Shown here piece by piece: positions 17,394-24,842 of a DNA stretch of 64,000 nt. The stretch is from NCBI RefSeq assembly GCF_003382285.1, contig NZ_QTJR01000014.1:1-64000 (forward strand). The letters run 5' to 3'. The position numbers and the translations under genes are program-made. Source of the stretch: Lysobacter soli (GTDB lineage Bacteria > Pseudomonadota > Gammaproteobacteria > Xanthomonadales > Xanthomonadaceae). Numbering within the stretch: the stretch's first letter is position 1; the number at the start of each line of letters is the position of its first letter. The notes below the pieces were generated by a model. The model was given only the letters and a program-made list of their open reading frames with translations, searched no databases and was not told where the DNA came from.

Positions 17394-18566
17394 TTACGCG
17401 CGCGCCTTCAGCGCCGCGACCGCCGGCAGTTCCTTGCCTTCCAGGAACTCTAGGAACGCGCCGCCCCCGGTGGAGATGTACGACACGTCCTCCTCGATGC
17501 CGTACTTGTCCACGGCCGCAAGCGTGTCGCCGCCGCCGGCGATCGAGAACGCCTTCGATGCGGCGATCGCGCGCGCGAGCACTTCGGTGCCCTTGCCGAA
17601 GGCGTCGAATTCGAACACGCCGACCGGACCGTTCCACACGACGGTGCCGGCGGCCTTGATCAGCTCCGCATAACGCGCGGCGGTCTGCGGGCCGATGTCG
17701 AGGATCATGTCGTCTGCACCCACGGCGTCGACGGCCTTCACCGTCGCCGGCGCATCGGCGGCGAACGCCGGCGCGACGACGACGTCGACCGGCACCGGGA
17801 TGTCCGCGCCGCGCGCCTTCGCGTCGGCCATGATCTTCTTCGCCGTGTCGATCAGGTCCATTTCGACCAGGGACTTGCCGACGCCGTGGCCCATCGCGGC
17901 GATGAACGTGTTGGCGATGCCGCCACCGACGATCAGCTGGTCGACCTTCGAGACCAGCGACGACAGCAGTTCGAGCTTGGTCGACACCTTGGAGCCGGCG
18001 ACGATCGCCAGCAGCGGGCGCGCCGGGTTGTCGAGCGCCTTGGCGAGCGCGTCGAGTTCGGCCATCAGCAGCGGGCCGCCGGCGGCGACCTTCGCGTGAC
18101 GGATCGCGCCGTGCGTGGACGCCTGTGCGCGATGCGCGGTGCCGAACGCGTCCATGACGTACACGTCGCACAGCGCGGCGTACTTCTTCGACAGCGCCTC
18201 GTCGTCCTTGCCCTCGCCTACGTTCATGCGGCAGTTCTCGAGCAGCACGAGCTGGCCCGGCTTCACGTCGACGCCATCGACCCAGTCCTTCACCAGCGGC
18301 ACGTCGATGCCGAGCAGCTCCGACAGGCGCTTCGCGACCGGCGCCAGCGAGTCCTCCTGCGTCCACGTGCCTTCCTTCGGACGGCCCAGGTGCGAGGTGA
18401 CCATGACCGCAGCGCCCTTCTCCAGCGCGAGCTTCATCGTCGGCAGCGCGGCGGTGATGCGCTGTTCGGAGGTGATGCGCCCGCCGTCGATCGGCACGTT
18501 CAGGTCTTCGCGGATGAGCACGCGCTTGCCGTGGAGGTCGAGGTCGGACATGCGGACGATGGACAT
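17394..18566 (-). CDS. pgk: Phosphoglycerate kinase
   Basis: A two-domain kinase of 390 residues making ATP and 3-phosphoglycerate. [18 protein letters not shown] is the substrate-binding start, [14 protein letters not shown] the second Arg/His element, [20 protein letters not shown] the basic patch, [17 protein letters not shown] the third, and [13 protein letters not shown] the C-terminal nucleotide loop, ending [17 protein letters not shown]. The start at 18566 has AGAGGA about 9 nt upstream. A second ATG five codons in would also serve. A palindrome follows the stop. Confidence 0.97.
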   Translation of the reverse strand: MSIVRMSDLDLHGKRVLIREDLNVPIDGGRITSEQRITAALPTMKLALEKGAAVMVTSHLGRPKEGTWTQEDSLAPVAKRLSELLGIDVPLVKDWVDGVDVKPGQLVLLENCRMNVGEGKDDEALSKKYAALCDVYVMDAFGTAHRAQASTHGAIRHAKVAAGGPLLMAELDALAKALDNPARPLLAIVAGSKVSTKLELLSSLVSKVDQLIVGGGIANTFIAAMGHGVGKSLVEMDLIDTAKKIMADAKARGADIPVPVDVVVAPAFAADAPATVKAVDAVGADDMILDIGPQTAARYAELIKAAGTVVWNGPVGVFEFDAFGKGTEVLARAIAASKAFSIAGGGDTLAAVDKYGIEEDVSYISTGGGAFLEFLEGKELPAVAALKARA

Positions 18567-18710
18567 GGAAGCTTCCTCTGCGGCCCTTCGATGGAAGGGT
18601 GGATGGGGGTGAGAAGACGGCGCGGCGCAGCGTGCAGGCGCGGCGCGAGGGCGTGCATTGTCCCCTGCCGCATCCGCATGGGCAAATCTCGCGCATGTTC
18701 GATTCTGCTG

Positions 18711-18719
18711 TTATCCACT
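18711..18719 (+). promoter_or_regulatory. Possible DnaA box upstream of nrdA promoter
   Basis: TTATCCACT differs from the DnaA consensus TTATNCACA at the last base and lies just upstream of the nrdA -35. DnaA boxes regulate nrdAB in E. coli; one near-match alone is weak evidence. Confidence 0.3.
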
Positions 18720-18729
18720 AGATTTTGCG

Positions 18730-18758
18730 TTGACGGATCCACTCACCCCCACTATGTT
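18730..18758 (+). promoter_or_regulatory. Sigma-70-like promoter of nrdA
   Basis: TTGACG (18730-18735) and TATGTT (18753-18758) are 17 nt apart. Transcription would start at about 18765, at the 5' end of the riboswitch. An inverted repeat CCAC-N6-GTGG (18749-18762) overlaps the -10. Confidence 0.65.
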
Positions 18759-18762
18759 GTGG

Positions 18763-18975
18763 CCCGTCGGTGCCGGCCTTCGCAGGTCGGCTTAAAACGG
18801 GAAGCTGGTGGGAATCCAGCACTGCCCCGCAGCGGTATGGGAAACGAAGGTGGCCATGGCACTGGGCGGGATGCCCGGGAAGCGGCCACCGGTAGGCGAT
18901 GCGACCTTCGTGTTCGCGTCATGTCCCGAGTCCGAAGACCTGCCGACAACCGCGCGTTGCACACCGCGCGGTGAC
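18763..18975 (+). ncRNA. Cobalamin (B12) riboswitch controlling nrdAB
   Basis: The conserved order of the adenosylcobalamin element is present: GGTGCC near 18770, AAAACGGGAAGCTGGTG, GAATCCAGCACTGCCCCGC with the AGCGGTATGGGAAACGAAGG core (about 18795-18850), the B12-box-like GGCCATGGCACTGGG and CGGGAAG region, and AGTCCGAAGACCTGCC (18930-18945). A hairpin ACCGCGCG (18949-18956) with CGCGCGGT (18965-18972) follows and may be the kissing-loop stem or expression platform. It ends about 180 nt before nrdA, leaving room for a regulatory leader. Such elements repress downstream genes when B12 is plentiful. Confidence 0.9.
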
Positions 18976-19152
18976 CGGCCACGGAGTCTTCGGAGGGAAG
19001 ACGGTCGGTGTCGCTGCACGCGACGGTTCGCACCGTCGCCCGCCCGAATCTCGGGCTGCGCGACACCCCGCATTCACGCTTCGACTCCCGCGCCCGCGTC
19101 GTCCTTCGAGGGAGAGGACGGCCAGACGTGCGCCCACGCACCGGAGTCGCCG

Positions 19153-21642
19153 ATGACCACCACCACGCAAGCCCCCGTCGCCACGCCTGCCCGCGAGAGC
19201 GCGACGCGTCCGCCCGAGACCCGCGCATCCGACATGGATCCCGGTTTCGCGCTGACGCCGCCCGCCGCCAACCTCACCATGACGGTGACCAAGCGAAGCG
19301 GCCGTCGTGAACCGGTCGACCTCAACAAGATCGTCCGCGCCGTGACGCGTGCGTGCGAAGGCCTGTTCTCCGTCGATCCGATGCGCGTGGCCACGCGCAC
19401 GATTTCCGGCCTGTACGACGGCGCGACCACGCGCGAACTGGACGAACTGTCGATCCGCACCGCCGCGCTGCTCACGGCCGAAGAGCCCGAGTACGGCCGA
19501 CTGGCCGCGCGCCTGCTCGCGGGCGTGATCGAGAAGGAAGTCGCCGGCATCGAGATCCACGCGTTCTCGCAGTCGGTGCAGCGCGGGCATGAGCTGGGGC
19601 TGATCAACGATCGCCTGCTCTCGTTCGTGCAGGCGCACGCGCGCAAGCTCAACGACGCGATCGACAACGCGCACAACCAGCGCTTCGACTACTTCGGCCT
19701 GCGCACGCTCTACGACCGCTACCTGCTGCGCCATCCGACCGCGCGCACGGTGATCGAAACGCCGCAGCAGTTCTTCCTGCGCATCGCCTGCGCGCTGAGC
19801 GAGGACGTCGGCGAAGCGCTCGCGCTGTACAAGCGCATGGCGCAGCTGGACTACATCCCGTCCTCGCCCACGCTGTTCAACTCCGGCACCACGCACGAGC
19901 AGCTCTCCAGCTGCTTCCTGCTCGATTCGCCGGACGATTCGCTCGAAGGCATCTACAAGCGCTACATGGACGTGGCGAAGCTGTCGAAGTTCAGCGGCGG
20001 CATCGGCCTGTCGTACACGCGCATCCGCTCGCGCGGCTCGCTGATCCGTTCCACGAACGGTTTGTCGAACGGCATCGTGCCGTGGCTGAAGACGCTGGAC
20101 GCGTCCGTCGCCGCGGTGAACCAGGGCGGCAAGCGCAAGGGCGCGGCGTGCGTGTACCTGGAGCCGTGGCATGCGGACGTCGAGGAATTCCTCGAACTGC
20201 GCGACAACACCGGCGACGAGGCGCGCCGCACGCACAACCTCAATCTCGCGAACTGGATCCCCGACGAATTCATGCGCCGCGTCGAAGCCGACGGCGAATG
20301 GTCGCTGTTCGATCCGGCGAAGGTGCCGCAGCTGACCGACCTGTGGGGCGAGGCGTTCGATCGCGCGTACCGCGCGGCGGAGGTCGCCGGACTGGCGACC
20401 AAGCAGGTGAAGGCGCGCGACATCTACGCGCGGATGATGCGCACGCTCGCGCAGACCGGCAACGGCTGGATGAACTTCAAGGACAAGTCCAACCGCGCGT
20501 GCAACCAGACCGCTCGCGACGGCAACGTCGTGCACCTGTCGAACCTGTGCACGGAAATCCTCGAAGTCACGTCGCAGGACGAGACCGCGGTGTGCAACCT
20601 GGGGTCGATCAATCTCTCGCACCACGTCGAGGTGTTCGCCGACGGCCCGCTGCATGGCGATGCCGGACGCTTCGATTTCGACAAGCTCGCCGAGACCGTG
20701 CGCCTTGCGGTGCGCCAGCTCGACCGCGTCATCGACCTCAACTTCTATCCGATTGAAACGGCGCGTCGCGCGAACCTGAAGTGGCGTCCGGTCGGTTTGG
20801 GCGTGATGGGCCTGCAGGACGTGTTCTTCAAGCTGCGCCTGCCGTTCGATTCCGATGCCGCGCGTGCGTTGTCGGCGCGCATCGCCGAGGCGATCTATTT
20901 CCACGCGTTGTCGGCGTCCAATGAACTGGCGATGGAGCGTGGCCGCCATCCCAGCTTCGAGGACACGCGCGCGGCGCAGGGCGAGCTGCAGTTCGATGCG
21001 TGGGGCGTGGTGCCCGAAGACCCCGAACGCTGGGACGCGCTGCGCGCACGCATCCGCGAGCACGGCCTGCGCAACTCGCTGCTGGTCGCGATCGCGCCGA
21101 CGGCGACGATCGCGTCGATCGCCGGCTGCTACGAATGCATCGAGCCGCAGGTGTCGAACCTGTTCAAGCGGGAGACGCTGTCGGGCGACTTCCTCGTCGT
21201 GAACCGTTATCTCGTCGAGGAACTGAAGTCGCTGGGCCTGTGGACGCCGGAACTGCGCGACCGCATCAAGATGTCCGAAGGCTCGATCCAGGGCGTCGAC
21301 GCGATTCCCGAATCGCTGCGCGCGGTGTATCGCACGTCGTGGGAACTGCCGATGCGGTCGCTCATCGACATGGCCGCCGAGCGCGGCGCCTTCATCGACC
21401 AGAGCCAGTCGCTCAACCTCTTCATCGAAAGCCCGAACATCGGCCAGCTGTCGTCGATGTACATGTACGCGTGGAAGAAGGGCTTGAAGACGACGTACTA
21501 CCTGCGCTCGCGACCGGCGACGAAGATCGCGAAGGCGACGGTGAGCGGCGCCGCCGCGCAGGCGCCGAAGCCGGAAGTCACGCCGGCCGACGCGGTGGCG
21601 TGTTCGCTCGAGAATCCGGAAGCGTGCGAGGCGTGCCAGTGA
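19153..21642 (+). CDS. nrdA: Ribonucleoside-diphosphate reductase large subunit, class Ia
   Basis: An R1 subunit of 829 residues reducing NDPs to dNDPs with NrdB. After a divergent first 40 residues, an ATP-cone begins at TVTKRSGRREPVDLNKIVRA, the allosteric activity site. SSCFLLDSPDDSLEGI has one active-site cysteine, NLCTEILEV the radical Cys with Asn and Glu, YMYAWKKGLKTTYYLRSRP the tyrosine pair of the radical path, and EACEACQ the C-terminal redox CxxC. The start at 19153 has GGAG seven bases upstream. Longer in-frame starts would lie in the riboswitch and are rejected. It is probably repressed by B12 through the upstream element. Confidence 0.96.
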   Translation: MTTTTQAPVATPARESATRPPETRASDMDPGFALTPPAANLTMTVTKRSGRREPVDLNKIVRAVTRACEGLFSVDPMRVATRTISGLYDGATTRELDELSIRTAALLTAEEPEYGRLAARLLAGVIEKEVAGIEIHAFSQSVQRGHELGLINDRLLSFVQAHARKLNDAIDNAHNQRFDYFGLRTLYDRYLLRHPTARTVIETPQQFFLRIACALSEDVGEALALYKRMAQLDYIPSSPTLFNSGTTHEQLSSCFLLDSPDDSLEGIYKRYMDVAKLSKFSGGIGLSYTRIRSRGSLIRSTNGLSNGIVPWLKTLDASVAAVNQGGKRKGAACVYLEPWHADVEEFLELRDNTGDEARRTHNLNLANWIPDEFMRRVEADGEWSLFDPAKVPQLTDLWGEAFDRAYRAAEVAGLATKQVKARDIYARMMRTLAQTGNGWMNFKDKSNRACNQTARDGNVVHLSNLCTEILEVTSQDETAVCNLGSINLSHHVEVFADGPLHGDAGRFDFDKLAETVRLAVRQLDRVIDLNFYPIETARRANLKWRPVGLGVMGLQDVFFKLRLPFDSDAARALSARIAEAIYFHALSASNELAMERGRHPSFEDTRAAQGELQFDAWGVVPEDPERWDALRARIREHGLRNSLLVAIAPTATIASIAGCYECIEPQVSNLFKRETLSGDFLVVNRYLVEELKSLGLWTPELRDRIKMSEGSIQGVDAIPESLRAVYRTSWELPMRSLIDMAAERGAFIDQSQSLNLFIESPNIGQLSSMYMYAWKKGLKTTYYLRSRPATKIAKATVSGAAAQAPKPEVTPADAVACSLENPEACEACQ

Positions 21643-21648
21643 CTTACG

Positions 21649-21757
21649 CCCCTCTCCCGCATGCGGGAGAGGGGTTGGGGTGAGGGCGAGTCGCTCTGTG
21701 CGGTGGAGCGCCCTCATCCGTCCTGCCGGGCACCTTCTCCCGTGGACGGGAGAAGGG
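21649..21757. repeat. GGGAGAGGGG repeat pair between nrdA and nrdB
   Basis: The first unit has CCCCTCTCCC, GCATGC, GGGAGAGGGG (21649-21674), then TTGGGGTGAGGGC to 21687. A decayed inverted unit follows (21710-21757), ending CTTCTCCC-GTGGAC-GGGAGAAGGG. It starts 7 nt after the nrdA stop and could influence relative nrdA/nrdB mRNA levels. Confidence 0.8.
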
Positions 21758-21879
21758 ATTCCATTTCAAGCACTACCGAACACCTTCCCTTCAGCCGGCA
21801 GCCGATGCGTGGCTTGCCTCCCTCCCCTTCCGCAGGATCGCGGAACGGCTGCCGCTGAAGGGCAAGGTCCCAGACGAGA

Positions 21880-22899
21880 ATGACCATGTCGCACACGCCC
21901 CGCCTGCTCGACCCCGGCTTCGACCTCACGCTGCGGCCGATGCGTTATCCGCAGTTCTACGAGATGTACCGCGACGCGATCCGCAACACGTGGACCGTCG
22001 AGGAAGTCGACTTTTCGCTCGACGTCAACGACCTCAAGCACAAGCTCGGGCCGGCCGAGCGCCACCTGATCGAACGCCTCGTCGCGTTCTTCGCCACGGG
22101 CGATTCGATCGTGGCGAACAACCTCGTGCTGAACCTTTACCAGCACATCAACGCGCCCGAAGCGCGCATGTACCTGTCACGCCAGCTGTACGAGGAAGCG
22201 CTGCACGTGCAGTTCTACCTTACGCTGCTGGATACGTACCTGCCCGATCCGGTCGCGCGCGCGAAGGCCTTCGCGGCGGTGGAGAACATTCCGTCGATCC
22301 GCGCGAAGGCGGAGTTCTGCTTCAAGTGGATCGATTCGATCCAGGGTTTGCAGCGGATCGAAACCGTCGAACAGCGTCGCCAGTTCCTGCTCAACCTGAT
22401 CTGTTTCGCGTGCTGCATCGAAGGCCTCTTCTTCTTCGCGGCGTTCGCGTACGTCTATTACCTGCGCTCGCGCGGGCTGCTGCACGGGCTGGCGTCGGGC
22501 ACGAACTGGGTGTTCCGCGACGAAAGCTGCCACATGGCGTTCGCGTTCGAAGTGATCCGCACCGCGCGCGAGGAGGAGCCGCACCTGTTCGACGACGAAC
22601 TGAAGGCGCAGGTGGTCCGCATGCTGGAGGAAGCGGTGGAATGCGAGATGCAGTTCGCGCAGGACGTGCTGTCCGGTGGCGTCGCGGGGCTGTCGCCGAA
22701 GGACATGCGCCAATACCTGCAGTACTGCGCCGACCAGCGCCTCGCGCAGCTGGGCCTGCCGAAGCATTTCAACGCGACCAATCCGTTCGCCTTCATGGAC
22801 CTGCAGGACGTGCAGGAAGTGACGAACTTCTTCGAACGCCGCGTGTCGGCCTACCAGGTCGGCGTGGAAGGCGAAGTGGCATTCGACGCGGCGTTCTGA
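21880..22899 (+). CDS. nrdB: Ribonucleoside-diphosphate reductase small subunit, class Ia
   Basis: A ferritin-like R2 protein of 339 residues that generates the tyrosyl radical. Likely di-iron ligands are Asp75 (FATGDSIVANNL), Glu106 and His109 (YEEALHVQFY), Glu181 (CCIEGLFFF), and Glu215 and His218 (FRDESCHMAF). Tyr113, four residues after His109, is the radical tyrosine, so this is a tyrosyl type and not the Phe-containing class Ic. A second ATG at 21886 is an alternative start. It is 237 nt after nrdA, separated by REP-like repeats; no adjacent ferredoxin or nrdI gene. Confidence 0.95.
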   Translation: MTMSHTPRLLDPGFDLTLRPMRYPQFYEMYRDAIRNTWTVEEVDFSLDVNDLKHKLGPAERHLIERLVAFFATGDSIVANNLVLNLYQHINAPEARMYLSRQLYEEALHVQFYLTLLDTYLPDPVARAKAFAAVENIPSIRAKAEFCFKWIDSIQGLQRIETVEQRRQFLLNLICFACCIEGLFFFAAFAYVYYLRSRGLLHGLASGTNWVFRDESCHMAFAFEVIRTAREEEPHLFDDELKAQVVRMLEEAVECEMQFAQDVLSGGVAGLSPKDMRQYLQYCADQRLAQLGLPKHFNATNPFAFMDLQDVQEVTNFFERRVSAYQVGVEGEVAFDAAF

Positions 22900-22993
22900 G
22901 CGAGGGCGGCGCGGAAACGATCGTTCTCGCGTCGCCTTTACATCGCCCCGGCGAGACTTCCGGCTCCGCGTGACGCACCAACGGAGCCACGCC

Positions 22994-23482
22994 ATGAACG
23001 CACGCCTTCCGCTGGCCATCGCGCTGCTGTTCGGCGCCTCGTTCGCCGCCATCGCGCAGACGCCTCCCGCGACGCCGCCGCAGCCCGCGCCCGCAAGACC
23101 CGCGGCGGTCGTGCGCGCCGCACCGTCGGCGGATCCCAACGCCGTCGTGCAGGCTGCGCTGACGGTCGCGCAGCTGATCGACCAGGGACAGACGGCGCAG
23201 GTCTGGCAGGGCGCATCGCCGGTCGCGCGCGCCGCCGCCACCGAAAAACAGTTCGTCGACGGCATCGCCACCCGGCGCAACGCGCTGGGCACGCCGGTAT
23301 CGCGCGAATGGACGTCGGTGTCGCGGAACCTCGTGCCCGCCGGCGGCAACGTGCCGGCCGGCGCATACGTCAGCGCGCGCTTCCAGACGCGCTTCTCGAC
23401 CAACCGCGTCGCCGAGAAACTCGTCTCGCTCCACTACGACGACGACAACACCTGGCGCCTGGCCGGCTACACGATCAACTGA
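22994..23482 (+). CDS. Secreted DUF4019-like protein
   Basis: A protein of 162 residues with a clear signal peptide (LPLAIALLFGASFAAIAQ, cleavage after AIA or AQ), a Pro/Ala-rich linker and a small domain. The pattern AALTVAQLIDQGQTAQVWQGASPVARAA, RRNALGTPVSREWTSV, and a C-terminal LHYDDDNTWRLAGYTIN resembles DUF4019, a family of small exported proteins of unknown function. GGAG sits seven bases before the ATG at 22994. It stands alone downstream of nrdB and convergent with the DUF3999 gene. Confidence 0.75.
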   Translation: MNARLPLAIALLFGASFAAIAQTPPATPPQPAPARPAAVVRAAPSADPNAVVQAALTVAQLIDQGQTAQVWQGASPVARAAATEKQFVDGIATRRNALGTPVSREWTSVSRNLVPAGGNVPAGAYVSARFQTRFSTNRVAEKLVSLHYDDDNTWRLAGYTIN

Positions 23483-23498
23483 CTGGGCCGGCGCGCGC

Positions 23499-24842
23499 CT
23501 ATCGCGGCTTGCGAAGCAGGCTGATGGCGAAGCCGGCGACGAGCGCTGCGCCGGCAACCAGCAGGCCCCACAGCAACCACGTTTTCCAGTCGCGCTGCAC
23601 CGGCGCGGGCGTGAGCGCCGACGCACCGCCGCGCTCGGTCGACTCGCCCAACGTCGCGATCGCCGGCTGCCACTGCGCGCCGCGCTGCGTACGCATGGCC
23701 TCGACGAGCGGTTCGATCGGCGCATCGCCACGGGTCGAGCGCGCACTGCCGGCGACCAGCACGAACGGGCCTTCGCCGCGCGCGACGAACACCAGCGTCT
23801 CCGGCTGGTAGCCGAGACGAAGCTGCGGAACATCCGTCGGCCGCGCGCCACCGAAGGGCGTCAGTCGCCAGTAGCGTTCGCGATGGAGGCCCGACAGCGG
23901 CTGCGGCGGCGAGGCATCGCCATTGCCCTGCCCTTGCAGGCGGAAGGCGAGCCACGGTGCGGCGACGTCGCGCCACGGCTGTACCGCGTCGTCGCGCGCC
24001 TGCAGTCGCCATTGGCCGGTGCTGTTGCCGGGCAGCGCGATGTCCGCGCGCGCGACCGGGAATCGGCCGTCGAGTTCGTACTCGTAATGCACGTCGCCAT
24101 TGGCGTCGTCCACCCGCCTGCCCGACAGCACGTTCCACTGCCACTGCGCCGCGACGGGCGTCGCCTGGAGTTCGGCAACGACCGCCGAAACGCGCAGCGG
24201 CTGCGCCTGAGGTTCCAGCGGCATCACGCGCAGGTAGCGCGCCTTCACCGGCGCGAGTTCGATGCGGTCGCGCACGACGCGCTGGCCGGCGTTGGTCAGC
24301 TCGATCAGGCGCGCCCCGTCGGCGACGACGCGCCACTCGCGCAGGTCGTCCGACGCGCTCACGCTCACGCCGATATCTAACGGCGCCTGCCCTGCGTCCC
24401 ACTTCACCCGAATCGCGTCGATCGGCCACTCGACGCCGCTGGCATCGAGCAGGAACCCGTTGCCCGCAACGGAACCACCGCCTCCGTCGCGCAGTTCGAC
24501 GCGGCGCAGGCGGCCGTCGGTGTCGATCTCGCTGATCGAGGCGACATCGTTCCCGCGGAACCGCGGCGGCAGCGGAAACCACGGCAGCTCGGCCGTGCGC
24601 ACTTCCGGCACCGCAGGCGTGGACGGATCGAGCAATGCCGCCGGCACGGGTTCGCCCCGCGCGTCGAGCACGTCGAGATCGGCGAGCGCGGGCGACTGCA
24701 ATTGCCGGTAGACGGACGCATCGAGCTCGACGCGATACGCGCCGGCATCGGGCGTGACCAGCTGCAGGGGCCACTCGCGCGCGTACTGCGCGCCGGCGGT
24801 CGCGGCGAACGGCACCAAGAGGAGCAGGAGCCACTTCTTCAT
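23499..24842 (-). CDS. DUF3999 family exported membrane protein
   Basis: A protein of 447 residues with a signal peptide (KKWLLLLLVPFAATAGAQ), a long periplasmic beta-rich region, and a C-terminal membrane helix (TWLLWGLLVAGAALVAGFAISLL) ending RKPR. Segments such as YAREWPLQLVTPDAGAYRVELD and YQPETLVFVARGEGPFVLVAGS match DUF3999. It overlaps the upstream DUF2339 gene by four bases (ATGA), the usual pairing of these families. Their function is unknown; a joint envelope role is an inference. The start at 24842 is fixed by the overlap. Confidence 0.85.
   Translation of the reverse strand: MKKWLLLLLVPFAATAGAQYAREWPLQLVTPDAGAYRVELDASVYRQLQSPALADLDVLDARGEPVPAALLDPSTPAVPEVRTAELPWFPLPPRFRGNDVASISEIDTDGRLRRVELRDGGGGSVAGNGFLLDASGVEWPIDAIRVKWDAGQAPLDIGVSVSASDDLREWRVVADGARLIELTNAGQRVVRDRIELAPVKARYLRVMPLEPQAQPLRVSAVVAELQATPVAAQWQWNVLSGRRVDDANGDVHYEYELDGRFPVARADIALPGNSTGQWRLQARDDAVQPWRDVAAPWLAFRLQGQGNGDASPPQPLSGLHRERYWRLTPFGGARPTDVPQLRLGYQPETLVFVARGEGPFVLVAGSARSTRGDAPIEPLVEAMRTQRGAQWQPAIATLGESTERGGASALTPAPVQRDWKTWLLWGLLVAGAALVAGFAISLLRKPR

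Noticed and set aside
18715-18762. Possible pair of NrdR boxes at the nrdA promoter (CCACTAGATTTTGC, CCACTATGTTGTGG)
   Set aside because: The central spacing of each palindrome and the distance between them do not match the NrdR consensus; only the DnaA-like match and riboswitch were kept.
18808-19152. Longer nrdA start giving 944 residues
   Set aside because: The added residues would be translated from the cobalamin riboswitch; the ATG at 19153 has a GGAG site and fits the family.
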